Source: Sporosarcina obsidiansis (lineage in GTDB: Bacteria; Bacillota; Bacilli; Bacillales_A; Planococcaceae). Taken from it: 64,000 nucleotides of DNA. The stretch lies in assembly GCF_009651005.1 (NCBI RefSeq), contig NZ_WHVW01000005.1, forward strand, positions 62,001 through 126,000, written 5' to 3'. Below the pieces are notes generated by a model, which was given only the letters and a program-made list of their open reading frames with translations, searched no databases and was not told the origin of the DNA. Numbering within the stretch: position 1 is the first letter of the stretch; each line of letters starts with the position of its first letter. The position numbers were made by a program, and so were the translations under genes. Below, piece by piece: positions 53,549 to 62,816 of this stretch.

Positions 53549-54736
53549 TCACATTCTGAAAAAGACTCCATATGATTTATCATTATCATTTTTCTTTTTA
53601 TCTGTCATGCTGAAATATGCAGTATCTAATCTACTGCTTTCGACTTCATTTTTCATGGAATTAACCTTATCTAGCAACGCCTCAATTTCCGTTATTCGGC
53701 TAGCATGGTTTTCTTTCATTTTATTCAAATCTTCCGCCAACGATTTGATTTTCTGTATGGCTTCCATACCTGCTTCTGTCGATTGATCACGCACAGCGGA
53801 GTCATAGATTTCCTCGGCTTCACTTTCAATAGAAGAGAGAGTTTGTGCCACATGATCTTGTGCATGACGACGGACAATATTTGATACGACTTCTTTTTGA
53901 TCTACCGTATCCCATAGTGCATTTTCAAGTATCGCAATATCATCGATCTGCACCGTTTCCCTTTGATTGATCAGTGCTTTCGCCTGCAAAACACCGAGTG
54001 ATTGCTTGAAACGTCGGTCAGATGGCTGAATCCCTTCATCCTGCAATTCTCTTCTTATCGTTGACAAGGTATCGTATACTTCATCGGGAATAGTCACACG
54101 ATCCGTCAATTCTTGCAGGTGCACAAGTTCTTCTAAATGCATAGATGGCATTTCTACGGGTTGACCCTCATTTTTCATCATGGAGACAAAATTAGATTCA
54201 TCTGCAATAAAATTAATTTCAAAGCGCAAGAGAAAACGATCAAATAATGCTTCAAGCCCCTCTCCTTCCTCGGGATATTCATTGGAAGCCCCAATGACGG
54301 ACATTAATGGCACTTGGATAGGTGACCCACTATTATAGAAGAGTCTTTCATTAATCAGGGTCAGCAAACTGTTTAAAATTGCTGAATTGGCTTTAAAAAT
54401 TTCATCTAAGAATACGACATGAGCTTCTGGCATTTTAGTTGCCGTATTGCGCTTGTAGATTCCTTCTTCCAAATCTTTTAACGATAAAGGGCCAAATACT
54501 TCTTCCGGTGTGCTGAACCTTGTCAACAGCCACTGGAAATACGTTGTTCCTTCCACAATTTTAGCGAGTTCTACTGATAGAGCTGATTTTGCTGTTCCTG
54601 CAGGTCCAATCATTAGCATATGTTGCCTGGAAAGAAGAGCGACCAAAATGCCATCCACTTCTTTCTCACGCTCATAAAACTTTGCATTTAACGCCTGTCG
54701 TATTTCTTCCAACTTCTTTAAGTTTATATTTATCAT
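53549..54736 (-). CDS. MoxR-type AAA+ ATPase (RavA-like)
   Basis: A 395-residue AAA+ protein: Walker A MIGPAGTAKSALSVELAK, Walker B VVFLDEIFKANSAILNSLLT, sensor 1 IGASNEYPEE and an arginine-finger region DRFLLRFEI. The phrase LLTRFSTPEEVFGPLSLKDL is characteristic of the RavA group. The C-terminal 100 residues are helical, partly coiled coil, in place of RavA's LARA region. It probably remodels or assembles metal- or iron-sulphur-linked respiratory complexes with its VWA partner. Confidence 0.88.
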   Translation of the reverse strand: MININLKKLEEIRQALNAKFYEREKEVDGILVALLSRQHMLMIGPAGTAKSALSVELAKIVEGTTYFQWLLTRFSTPEEVFGPLSLKDLEEGIYKRNTATKMPEAHVVFLDEIFKANSAILNSLLTLINERLFYNSGSPIQVPLMSVIGASNEYPEEGEGLEALFDRFLLRFEINFIADESNFVSMMKNEGQPVEMPSMHLEELVHLQELTDRVTIPDEVYDTLSTIRRELQDEGIQPSDRRFKQSLGVLQAKALINQRETVQIDDIAILENALWDTVDQKEVVSNIVRRHAQDHVAQTLSSIESEAEEIYDSAVRDQSTEAGMEAIQKIKSLAEDLNKMKENHASRITEIEALLDKVNSMKNEVESSRLDTAYFSMTDKKKNDNDKSYGVFFRM

Positions 54737-55215
54737 TTTGTATAACCCCTCGATTTATATTGTAATTATATAAACACAAAACACACTCCACGTAGCCAAT
54801 CCATCAACGCTGAACTGTTCTACTTAACAGTTTGTTTGAAACTTCATCATTTTAACCACTTTGGTGCAATATAGTTACATCTCCTAAACGAAGATTTGGC
54901 ATGATTGTGAAGTGTAGTGAAGGATTTCAACTTGACCAGACTTGTTGTATTGACATGGCCTTTGTCGGATTTGACGTGAAGAGTGGAAGATTGTATAGAT
55001 TTTTTAAGCATACTATCTATAACATCTACCCGAATTCTTGCATATGAAATCGTTGGAAGCATTATTAGTTTTCGCAATTTTCCTGATATAATTATTTCAC
55101 TTTTAAATTACAGCAGTTCTTCACATGAAACTAATTTTATGTTGAATCGTATAGTAAGTATTAATGTACATGTTTCTAGATTCACCCACCAATTGAGGAG
55201 AAAGGAACGTGATGT
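54737..55215. other. Divergent intergenic region, nothing recognised
   Basis: 479 bp between the AAA+ gene and the Bax-inhibitor-like gene. Short open frames occur on both strands but lack ribosome sites and recognisable protein. Promoters for both flanking genes must lie here; I cannot place them with confidence. Confidence 0.4.
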
Positions 55216-55944
55216 ATGAGATCATCCAATCCCAGTTTAGGAAAAGACACGTTTCGTGGAATGCAAGCAGATCGCAGCCATACCATGACGATCCAGGGTA
55301 CTGTGAACAAAACGTTCATTCTGTTCCTCCTATTGTGCGCAACTGCTGCTTTCACCTGGACACAATATTATGCAGGCAAGGATATTCAATCATTGCTGCT
55401 GATCGGTCTTTTTGGCGGTTTTATAGTCGCTCTCATTACCATCTTCGTAAAAAAAGCAGCCCCCTTCACAGCTCCCTTGTATGCATTACTTGAAGGGCTA
55501 GCAATCGGCGGAATTTCTGCCATGTTCGAATCCCAATTTGAAGGGATTACGACGCAAGCCATTCTTTTAACACTTGGCACCTTATTTTCATTGTTATTTG
55601 CTTATCGTTCAGGATGGATTAAAGTGACTGAAAACTTTAAACTCGGTGTGTTTGCGGCAACAGGTGCAATTTTCTTCGTCTATATTGCAGATCTCATCCT
55701 GCGATTTTTCGGCATGGAAGTTCCGTTTATTCATGAAACCGGTCCCCTCGGTATTGGTATTTCAGTTGTAATTGTGGTGATCGCTGCATTAAATTTGGTG
55801 CTGGATTTTGACTTCATTGAAGAAGGTACCCGACACCGAGCACCGAAGTATATGGAGTGGTATGGAGCATTTGGTTTGATGGTTACACTCGTGTGGCTTT
55901 ATCTTGAAATATTACGATTGCTTTCTAAGATTCGGAGTAAGTAA
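55216..55944 (+). CDS. Bax inhibitor-1/YccA family membrane protein
   Basis: A 242-residue protein with seven predicted helices and a hydrophilic N-terminal 30 residues. Family features are the central APLYALLEGLAIGGISAMFE and the C-terminal LNLVLDFDFIEEGTRHRAPK, with acidic residues of the putative proton/Ca2+ site. The YetJ/BsYetJ group leaks Ca2+ in a pH-dependent way; this one is of the longer YccA-like group. The start has GGAGAAAGGAACG upstream. Confidence 0.85.
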   Translation: MRSSNPSLGKDTFRGMQADRSHTMTIQGTVNKTFILFLLLCATAAFTWTQYYAGKDIQSLLLIGLFGGFIVALITIFVKKAAPFTAPLYALLEGLAIGGISAMFESQFEGITTQAILLTLGTLFSLLFAYRSGWIKVTENFKLGVFAATGAIFFVYIADLILRFFGMEVPFIHETGPLGIGISVVIVVIAALNLVLDFDFIEEGTRHRAPKYMEWYGAFGLMVTLVWLYLEILRLLSKIRSK

Positions 55945-55953
55945 AGGTATATA

Positions 55954-56000
55954 AAAAACACAGTAATTGAACCGACATGAGTTTCAATCACTGTGTTTTT
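55954..56000 (+). terminator. Terminator after the Bax-inhibitor-like gene
   Basis: An 18-bp imperfect stem AAAAACACAGTAATTGAA / TTCAATCACTGTGTTTTT (one mismatch) followed by TAAAATG. Confidence 0.8.
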
Positions 56001-56129
56001 TAAAATGATTATCCTATTGCAATACATGTGCTTTCAAATTACACGATATGCCTTCCAATCAATATCGAATATCAGTTTTTCCTCTACAACAACTTACCTG
56101 TTCTCATCTAATGAGGACCACTTCTTTCT

Positions 56130-56915
56130 CTAGTTAGCTCCCACCGTAATGAAGTTCCCTCTATTTCTTAACGTAGATAAAATACTCAACGCAGCGAGAT
56201 AGCTCGTTTTCGGATTATTTGGCATCGGTTCATTTTCGATGATCAAACACATTTTTCCGAATCCCCCTTCTGCTTCGATTGTATGTGTATTCTTTTGAAC
56301 TTTCGGATCTGCAATGACACGTACTTTCGTTCGATTAACTCCCAAACCCGCAATTGACAGCAACAGTGCGACGTTGACGTTTTTAGGAAATTTTTCAATG
56401 GCATGAAGTGCTACACCATCAAATATACATGCCTCCTCATTCATCGGTTCAAGTCCTAATGATGCAGGTGATTTCCTTGTCGTAATACAGACTTCTTTAA
56501 GTCCTCCAACGGAATTTGCAGATTGTAATAGATCCAATCCTCCAATAGCACCTGATGGAAGATAAATATGCTGTCCATTTGATTGTGCAACTTCTTTCAT
56601 AGCTGCTAAAAAATTCACATCTTTAAAAGCCCCAATACTACTGAGGATCATGTCTTTCTTACTTACCAAGACCGCTTCAATAGACTGAATAGCTACATCA
56701 ATAGTAGCTGCTTCCACAACGATGTCGATTGGTGAGTCGATAAATTCCTGGAAATCCGTGTAGAACATTGTATCAAATTGCGTTTCCAAACGTGGTCCCA
56801 CTTCCTGATTCCGCCCAAAAATTGAAGTGATCTTCCCCTCTAGCTGTCCGTCTGTATTTATACTTTTCAATAAATACTGCGCAATATTGCCAGTTCCTAT
56901 TACACCAATTTTCAT
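56130..56915 (-). CDS. nadX: L-aspartate dehydrogenase (NadX-like)
   Basis: A 261-residue NAD(P)-dependent enzyme with a Rossmann motif MKIGVIGTGNIAQYLLKS and the aspartate dehydrogenase catalytic region PSGAIGGLDLLQSAN, FPKNVNVALLLSIAGLG (with the family Asn) and HTIEAEGGFGKM. It makes iminoaspartate from aspartate and can replace NadB at the start of de novo NAD synthesis. The gene stands alone, and no NadA/NadC is in view, so degradation or synthesis of aspartate is also possible. Confidence 0.85.
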   Translation of the reverse strand: MKIGVIGTGNIAQYLLKSINTDGQLEGKITSIFGRNQEVGPRLETQFDTMFYTDFQEFIDSPIDIVVEAATIDVAIQSIEAVLVSKKDMILSSIGAFKDVNFLAAMKEVAQSNGQHIYLPSGAIGGLDLLQSANSVGGLKEVCITTRKSPASLGLEPMNEEACIFDGVALHAIEKFPKNVNVALLLSIAGLGVNRTKVRVIADPKVQKNTHTIEAEGGFGKMCLIIENEPMPNNPKTSYLAALSILSTLRNRGNFITVGAN

Positions 56916-57101
56916 ATCACAACACCTCTTTCTCTATTATACAGAACCTTCCCTATTCCTTTAAGGAAAGAAGGTGATCATTGCATATACACGTGAAATG
57001 CCCTGTCCGGCTATCCTTCAAACGATTGATGAGTTTCTAGTTTTTCATAATTAGTAAAATTATTTTAATCGGGGCTCCGTTATAGTAGTAGAGAGGCGGT
57101 G

Positions 57102-57617
57102 ATGGGATTGGATTCAGCGGAGTTAGAAGAAATGATAGATACCTACAGTGACCACTTGTTAAAAATGGCGTACTTTTATTTACGGGACCGTGAAATGGCG
57201 AAGGATATCGTACAGGATGTTTTCTTATCTTTTTATGACAAAGCCAGCTATAAAGAACAAGGTAAATTGCGTGCCTACTTAACAAAAATGACTATTAACC
57301 GCTGTAAAGATCATTTGCGAAGCTGGTCATTTCGTCATCTGCAATTCAATAAAAATCGGATTGAATTCATACATAACGAACGTGACCCGCTAATTTTACA
57401 GGAAGAAAAGTCCCAGATTGCAATTGCAGTATTGAAGCTACCTGTCAAATATCGAGAAATCATTATCTTTTATTATTATGAAGAATACAACATGAGAGAA
57501 ATTGCTCAATTTCTCAACCTATCGGAAAATACAGTGAAGACGAGAATGATCAAAGCGCGTAAATTACTAAAGAACGAGTTGCCATCGGATCATTGGGAGG
57601 TGCTTTCTATTGAATGA
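57102..57617 (+). CDS. ECF-type RNA polymerase sigma factor
   Basis: About 171 residues with sigma region 2 (YFYLRDREMAKDIVQDVFLS) and region 4 (LPVKYREIIIFYYYEEYNMR, then LNLSENTVKTRMIKARKLL). GAGAGG precedes the start; ATG 57102 or TTG 57108 may be used. It overlaps the downstream membrane protein gene by 8 bp, the usual ECF/anti-sigma arrangement. Confidence 0.9.
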   Translation: MGLDSAELEEMIDTYSDHLLKMAYFYLRDREMAKDIVQDVFLSFYDKASYKEQGKLRAYLTKMTINRCKDHLRSWSFRHLQFNKNRIEFIHNERDPLILQEEKSQIAIAVLKLPVKYREIIIFYYYEEYNMREIAQFLNLSENTVKTRMIKARKLLKNELPSDHWEVLSIE

Positions 57618-58545
57618 AGTGAAAAAAAGCTTACACACTTTTGTTGGGGACGTTTCAAAAGACAAGGAAGAATTGAAACAAAGGGTACTCTATAGAGACC
57701 GTAAACCGAAAAAGAAAACTCCTTTTCCACTAGTTGCTTCTGTCATCGTCATGGCTGCTGTTCTGTTCTTTACGTTCGATGTACTGAAAGGAGAGTATTT
57801 GGACAGAAATGGCAGTAATTATGAAGTAAATGAAGCACTGTATGATCTTCAACTGAAAAGTGAACAACATGAAATTGAGGATGTAAACGAACGTCGCTCC
57901 TTTGTCTTGGAGCAACTTTTACAAGCAGATTCCTTAATTGATTACGCAAAGTCGCTTGGCTATGTACCTGATGAACAAGCTATAGAGAACAAATTAACGG
58001 AAGAGCAGAAAACCTTTTTCGATGGGTTTAGGAAAGAGGAACTTGATTCGCTTGAACAGGAGCAACTTAAAAATTTCGACATGACCTATGATCAATATTT
58101 TCAAATCATCCACAAGTTCACTATACAATTCACAGCAGCTATCGAATGGCTTGAAAAAAATCCTCCAACACATAGTAAGACACAGCGAGAAGTAATAGAT
58201 GCCTTTAAGAAGAAGAATAAGAAAGTGATCTCTGAATTTATGGAAGCAAAACAAATACCTTCTGCAGATAAGTCGTCTTTATATGAAGAGTTTGAAGGAT
58301 TAGTCGCGGCTATCGAAGACCACCGAGTTTTAGTTGTCTGGGGTGTAGAGAAAGATCAAATAGAAAGGTTGTCGGCTGAAGAAATATTGGATGTAGGATA
58401 CACTTCTGCTTGGTTTAAGTTTGATGAAACTATTGATCAGATAGAACCATATATGCAAATAAAAGTGGCTTATGATCCATTGTCTTACCCAATATCGCAA
58501 ACTGACGGAGTGCAGGTTTTTGAGAACGTGGTTGAGTGGGAATAG
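57610..58545 (+). CDS. Probable membrane anti-sigma factor
   Basis: A 311-residue single-pass protein: a basic N-terminal cytosolic part (1-40), one helix (about 41-60, LVASVIVMAAVLFFTF) and a large, charged, helical extracytoplasmic part. It starts with TTG inside the sigma gene, after GGGAGGTGC. The sequence shows no classical zinc anti-sigma motif; the assignment rests on coupling to the ECF gene and on topology. The outer domain, about 250 residues, would be the sensor and looks SurA-like in its helix content, which is only an impression. Confidence 0.7.
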   Translation: MNEVKKSLHTFVGDVSKDKEELKQRVLYRDRKPKKKTPFPLVASVIVMAAVLFFTFDVLKGEYLDRNGSNYEVNEALYDLQLKSEQHEIEDVNERRSFVLEQLLQADSLIDYAKSLGYVPDEQAIENKLTEEQKTFFDGFRKEELDSLEQEQLKNFDMTYDQYFQIIHKFTIQFTAAIEWLEKNPPTHSKTQREVIDAFKKKNKKVISEFMEAKQIPSADKSSLYEEFEGLVAAIEDHRVLVVWGVEKDQIERLSAEEILDVGYTSAWFKFDETIDQIEPYMQIKVAYDPLSYPISQTDGVQVFENVVEWE

Positions 58546-58551
58546 AAAACA

Positions 58552-58852
58552 TCAAAGAAGCTGTCCTAGTCGTTTTCACCTGACTTTTCTGGCGGCTCTT
58601 GTTTTTGGTATGGATGAAAAACTTTTGTTCATCATAGAGAAAATGTGCGGTAATCAGATCGTTTGGCTCGTTCCGGGAAAGGTTTGGCTCGGTGCATCTC
58701 GGCTAACGCGCGTTTCTGAGAGGTTTTGGTTCGGTTCGATGGCATATTGGCGCGGTGCCATGTTACTTTGGCGCGTCCTCCTATTTGTCTACGTGATCAT
58801 GCAAAAAAGACTGTCACTGAAAGATGTTTCACTTTCAGAACAGCCGCTTTCT
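58552..58852. mobile_element. MITE-like element B, second copy of the element at 46661
   Basis: The left end TCAAAGAAGCTGTCC (58552-58566) and the right end, inverted AGAAAGCGGCTGTTC (58838-58852), match the termini of element A. The left 80 bases match the inverse of A's right end (GTCGTTTTCACCTG, CGGCTCTT, TATGGAT, TTGTTCATC). The right 60 match A's left (CACTGAAAGATGTTTCACTT). The core differs: instead of 42-bp units it has shorter GTTTGGCTCG-type repeats at about 58658-58740. GCGCCAAAGT is shared by both cores. Like A, it lies between convergent genes. Confidence 0.65.
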
Positions 58853-58976
58853 TGTATAAAATAATGTGCCCCTGCCTACTACATCAAACAGCCAGCTAAT
58901 TCGACAACTGATAATAGTGCAGATTTACAAAGAAGTTTATAATTCTAATGATTGCGTCCCCTGCACAGTAACTGTG

Positions 58977-59002
58977 CCACTTCGCTAACACTAGCGAAGT
59001 GG
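58977..59002 (-). terminator. Hairpin after the universal stress protein gene
   Basis: An 11-bp stem CCACTTCGCTA / TAGCGAAGTGG with a 4-nt loop 6 bp past the stop, followed by a second small palindrome GCACAGTTACTGTGC. It lacks a T tail, so it may protect the mRNA end rather than terminate. Confidence 0.5.
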
Positions 59003-59008
59003 TATTCT

Positions 59009-59422
59009 CTATTTCACAACCGTCACAGGACAATTCACATGCTTCATGACTTTGTGACTGACACTTCCTAACACCATTTCCTGAAACGCATTCAAGCCTC
59101 GGCTGCCGATTACGAGTTTATCGATCTTTTGTTCATTGACATACTTGATAATTTCCTGACTCGGATTGCCTTTGAGCATCGTACTATCTGCATGCACTCC
59201 GGCTTCTCTCGCCAATTCCACAATTGGGTGGACCTTTTGTTCACGTTTCAATGAAAGGCTCTCCGGACTTTGCGACAATAGCCGCTCATCTTTCGCCTTG
59301 CTGTAATCTTGCACATAGATCACTTCCAACTGCGCATCTGGCAAGTGCTGAGCCAACATGATCGCATGAGTTGCCGCACGCATCGCATTTTCAGAACCAT
59401 CAATCGCTACAGCAATCTTCAT
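59009..59422 (-). CDS. Universal stress protein (UspA family)
   Basis: A 137-residue UspA-fold protein with the ATP-binding motif GSRGLNAFQEMVLGSVSHKV and the N-terminal IAVAIDGSENAMRAA. It follows the SulP transporter gene by 12 bp. SulP-Usp pairs are common and may link anion or bicarbonate uptake to stress or nucleotide status. Confidence 0.9.
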   Translation of the reverse strand: MKIAVAIDGSENAMRAATHAIMLAQHLPDAQLEVIYVQDYSKAKDERLLSQSPESLSLKREQKVHPIVELAREAGVHADSTMLKGNPSQEIIKYVNEQKIDKLVIGSRGLNAFQEMVLGSVSHKVMKHVNCPVTVVK

Positions 59423-59434
59423 ATCGATTCCCCC

Positions 59435-60844
59435 TTAGAGTAACTTCTCATATAATTGTTCACTCGTAGAATTCAAACCTTGAATCATGACGTTCACGCC
59501 TTTTCCTTCAAGCTTCTGTATGACTTTAAATATTGCGCCAACTGCTGACTCGTCCCAGAGCTGACTATTTTCAAAATCAATAATGATCTGATTCTCCGTG
59601 ACCTCATCGAATGCTTGAATAAACTTCGTTGTGGAAGCGAAAAATAACGGACCTGTAATCTTATATACCCCTGCATTACTCGTTACCGTCACGCGAGAAA
59701 TTTTCGCTACAAAGAACAACGCACTTAAAACCACACCAATTACTACACCAATCGCCAAGTTATGTGTGTATAAAATAATCACAACGGTAATCAGCATGAC
59801 AAGTGATTCTGATTTAGGTGCTTGACGCAAAAACTTGAACGATCCCCAGTTGAATGTCGTCATACTCACCATGACCATGACACCCGCTAGAACAGGCATA
59901 GGAATTTTGACAACTAGATCCCCTAGTACAATGATCAAAAACATTAGGAAGACTCCTGACGTAAATGTGGACAAGCGCCCTCTTCCCCCTGATTTAATAT
60001 TGATGACCGATTGACCGATCAATGCACAGCCTGCCATCCCACCGAAAAATCCGGTGATAAAGTTAGCAATTCCCTGTCCACGTGCTTCCCGATTTTTATT
60101 GCTCGGTGTATCGGTCATATCATCCAACACTTGAGAAGTCAGTAATGATTCCAATAAACCGACAATCGATAGGGCTAGTGAATAAGGCAAAATAATCTTC
60201 AATGTTTCTAGATTTAACGGAATATCCGGAAAGAAAAATGTCGGCAAGGAACTCGGCATCGTTCCCAAATCACCTATCGACTGCAACTTCACACCACTTA
60301 GCAGCGCAACTGTCGTCATCACGACAATCGCGATCAGCGGAGCTGGTATTGCAGTGAAAAACCGCGGTACTGCATATACTAAGATGAGTGTCGCAATCGC
60401 AAATACATACGTCATCACACCAGAGCCAATCAAATATGGTAGCTGTGTGAAGAAAATCATAATGCCTAACGCATTTACAAATCCAAGCATGACAGAGTTT
60501 GGAATGAAGCGCATTAAATTCGCCACACCTAGACTCCCTAAAATCAATTGAATAATTCCTGTTAAAATAGTAGCTGCCAATACATATTGTAGTCCGTGAT
60601 TCGCCATTAAGCTGACAAGTACTAACGCCATCGCTCCAGTCGCAGCTGAAATCAAACCTGGCCGACCACCTACAAACGCAGTAATGACCGCAATAGTAAA
60701 TGAAGCATAAAGTGCAACACGCGGATCTACACCTACGATGAATGCGAAAGCCAATGCTTCTGGAATGAGTGCTAGTCCTACCACGATGCCTGCTAGTAGA
60801 TCGGCACGTACATTACCAAACCATTGTTGTTTTATTGTATGCAT
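59435..60844 (-). CDS. SulP family anion transporter with STAS domain
   Basis: A 469-residue transporter: about 11-14 helices ([20 protein letters not shown] at the N-terminus, [20 protein letters not shown] mid-protein) and a shortened C-terminal STAS domain from about 395 ([20 protein letters not shown]). Transport of sulphate, bicarbonate or another anion is possible. Promoter TTCACT-N17-TATGCT lies upstream, divergent from a resolvase-like gene. Operon with the universal stress protein. Confidence 0.9.
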   Translation of the reverse strand: MHTIKQQWFGNVRADLLAGIVVGLALIPEALAFAFIVGVDPRVALYASFTIAVITAFVGGRPGLISAATGAMALVLVSLMANHGLQYVLAATILTGIIQLILGSLGVANLMRFIPNSVMLGFVNALGIMIFFTQLPYLIGSGVMTYVFAIATLILVYAVPRFFTAIPAPLIAIVVMTTVALLSGVKLQSIGDLGTMPSSLPTFFFPDIPLNLETLKIILPYSLALSIVGLLESLLTSQVLDDMTDTPSNKNREARGQGIANFITGFFGGMAGCALIGQSVINIKSGGRGRLSTFTSGVFLMFLIIVLGDLVVKIPMPVLAGVMVMVSMTTFNWGSFKFLRQAPKSESLVMLITVVIILYTHNLAIGVVIGVVLSALFFVAKISRVTVTSNAGVYKITGPLFFASTTKFIQAFDEVTENQIIIDFENSQLWDESAVGAIFKVIQKLEGKGVNVMIQGLNSTSEQLYEKLL

Positions 60845-60956
60845 ATTGTTCTCCTCTCAAGATGTATCAAATCATTCATCCCAATGTTAGAATGTTATTA
60901 GCATACCATCCATATTCCTATAAGTGAATATTTTTGGGAAGTTAGAGGTGAAAAAA

Positions 60957-61523
60957 TTGAACTACGGTTATATCCGTCCAATTGTTAGTGATCAGCAAGG
61001 CATTCAGCAATTACAGGGACTCTCTGTGGATGTGTTATTTACAGAGACACACGGACTTGCCAAGAAACGAACAGAGCTTGAGCATTTATTAATGGAAGCA
61101 CAAAAAGGTGACGAGCTATTCTTTCAAAATATCGAAGTGGTAGCTGACTCCTTACAACAGCTGCTAGATATTTTACGCTTAGCAGAACGCGATCAAATTA
61201 AACTTCACTTCATTGATGAACAACTAACTAATCAAACAATCCAATCATCTACACTGCTCGAAAGTGCTGAGTTTTTCATGAATATACAATCCACATTTCT
61301 CAGCCATTCATCAACCTTTACACTGCAAGCTGCTAAACAGCAAGGCAAATCGATTGGTCGTCCACGAAAATCGGATGACAACTTACAGCTTGCTTTTTCT
61401 ATGTATGACAGTAAAAAGTATTCGCTATTTGAGATCAAGGAAGCGACAGGTATTAGTAAATCGACGTTATATCGTTATTTGGATGATCGTTCTACTACAT
61501 TGAACAATAAAGAAGATCAGTAA
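60957..61523 (+). CDS. Resolvase-like protein without catalytic residues (probable regulator)
   Basis: A 188-residue protein with the shape of a small serine recombinase: an N-terminal domain beginning NYGYIRPIVSDQQGIQQLQG and a C-terminal Hin-type helix-turn-helix GRPRKSDDNLQLAF...EIKEATGISKSTLYRYL. The catalytic serine expected after GYxR is replaced (PIV), and the usual LDRLGRS motif reads VVADSLQQL. It therefore probably binds DNA without recombination. The start is likely TTG 60957 after TAGAGGTG. It is divergent from SulP-usp by about 110 bp and may regulate it. Confidence 0.75.
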   Translation: MNYGYIRPIVSDQQGIQQLQGLSVDVLFTETHGLAKKRTELEHLLMEAQKGDELFFQNIEVVADSLQQLLDILRLAERDQIKLHFIDEQLTNQTIQSSTLLESAEFFMNIQSTFLSHSSTFTLQAAKQQGKSIGRPRKSDDNLQLAFSMYDSKKYSLFEIKEATGISKSTLYRYLDDRSTTLNNKEDQ

Positions 61524-61527
61524 TTCT

Positions 61528-61565
61528 AAAAAGCGCCAACCCTTTTATAGGAGTTGGCGCTTTTT
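61528..61565 (+). terminator. Terminator of the resolvase-like gene
   Basis: A perfect 13-bp stem AAAAAGCGCCAAC / GTTGGCGCTTTTT with a 12-nt loop. Confidence 0.85.
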
Positions 61566-61675
61566 AGCGTAAATAAAATGACAGAGAGGATGATCGTTTC
61601 CTCTCCAACTCAATAATGAATAACCATTCACTTTATGTTACGCTTATTGAAAGTGATCAGAAAGAGGTGGGTAAA

Positions 61676-62488
61676 ATGTTCTTCAAAAGGAATGCAGTTC
61701 AAGGGAATGCAAGTGGTGTACAGTTCATCAATGGAATGATTTCGTTTCAAGGTGTAAAGCTGAATGTCTTTTGTTTTAAAACGGACGGCATATTAATCGA
61801 TACTGGTTCACAGTCGTTACTGGAGGAATTCAAACCATTCTTTGCAGAAGCAGATATCGATCAGGTGGTCATCACCCATTCACATGAAGACCATACAGGC
61901 GGAGCGAGACATCTACAAATCGACTATGGGCTACCAGTCTTCATGAATGAGATGTCCATCAGAGAATGTGCGGAAAAAGCGGAGTATCCCATGTATCGGA
62001 AATTGTTCTGGGGAAACAGACAGCCATATAAAGCACAGCCAATCGGTGAAAGCTTTACGTCACGAATTGCTAGTTGGAAAGTCATTTCAACTCCAGGTCA
62101 TGCTGAAGATCATCTAGCGTTTTTGAATGATGATACGGGACAACTCTTTTCGGGTGATCTGTATGTTCACCCGAAAACCAAACTTGTGCTGCGCGAAGAA
62201 AGCATTCCGACGATCATCCGATCCATCGAAAAAACGCTGACCTATGATTTTGAGGAACTGTTTTGCTGTCATGCAGGATACGTGAAAGATGGACGCCAAG
62301 CATTAATAAATAAACTTGGATATCTCTATGAGCTTCGTGAGCAGACATTAGCCTTCCACCAACAAGGTTGCAAAGAAAAAGAAATTCAAAAACGACTGTT
62401 CCCTAAGAAATATCCGATCAGCTACTTTTCGTCAGGGGAATGGGATTCCATTCATATGATCCGTTCTATTTTGGCTGAAGAACAGTAA
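61676..62488 (+). CDS. MBL-fold metallo-hydrolase
   Basis: A 270-residue metallo-beta-lactamase-fold protein with the metal motif THSHEDHTGG, a second ligand in TPGHAEDH, and SGDLYV as the bridging Asp. Putative final ligand is in CCHAGYV. The C-terminal 60 residues form an extra helical domain. ATG 61676 follows AGAGGTGGGTAAA; the frame is open further upstream to 61616. The substrate is not predictable. Confidence 0.85.
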   Translation: MFFKRNAVQGNASGVQFINGMISFQGVKLNVFCFKTDGILIDTGSQSLLEEFKPFFAEADIDQVVITHSHEDHTGGARHLQIDYGLPVFMNEMSIRECAEKAEYPMYRKLFWGNRQPYKAQPIGESFTSRIASWKVISTPGHAEDHLAFLNDDTGQLFSGDLYVHPKTKLVLREESIPTIIRSIEKTLTYDFEELFCCHAGYVKDGRQALINKLGYLYELREQTLAFHQQGCKEKEIQKRLFPKKYPISYFSSGEWDSIHMIRSILAEEQ

Positions 62489-62579
62489 TAGACTACAGTA
62501 TAAGTTAGAGGTATAGTAATCGAACACATGCAGACCACAAACTCGTTTCTATTCATCTCTTAACTAGTGGTACATCAGG

Positions 62580-62608
62580 TTGCCAGATAAATCAGTCTGC
62601 TGTATACT
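62580..62608 (+). promoter_or_regulatory. Promoter of the TPP-riboswitch transcript
   Basis: TTGCCA (62580-62585), a 17-bp spacer, TATACT (62603-62608), some 20 bp before the aptamer. Confidence 0.55.
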
Positions 62609-62624
62609 ATGACTGCTAACATAA

Positions 62625-62785
62625 ATGTCCGTACGGGGGCTTGAGTGAATCAGGCTGAGATAGCAGATGGAACCGCTGCTGACCGTGAATCTGATCTGGG
62701 TAATGCCAGCGTAGAGAGCGTGTTCGATGGAATATTAGGGGACTCCTCCCCTCCTCGGCTGTCTGCTCTTTCAGACGGCTTTTTT
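62625..62785 (+). ncRNA. TPP (thi-box) riboswitch with terminator
   Basis: The aptamer spans about 62625-62722 and has the thi-box landmarks in order: ACGGGGGC, CTGAGA, ACCGCTGCTGACC, and GATCTGGGTAATGCCAGCGT. The expression platform is a terminator hairpin GCTGTCTG/CAGACGGC (62758-62779) followed by T6, with alternate pairing possible through the GGGGACTCCTCCCC stretch. Binding of thiamine pyrophosphate should stop transcription of ykoE-ykoD. Confidence 0.95.
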
Positions 62786-62816
62786 GTGTAGGCAAAACAA
62801 GAAGGAGTGGGAGATA

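Noticed and set aside
54847..55219. Small ORFs in the gap between the AAA+ and Bax-inhibitor-like genes
   Set aside because: They overlap on opposite strands, have no ribosome sites and no recognisable protein features.
60957..61523. Active site-specific recombinase marking a mobile element
   Set aside because: Catalytic motifs are missing and no inverted or att-like repeats flank the gene.
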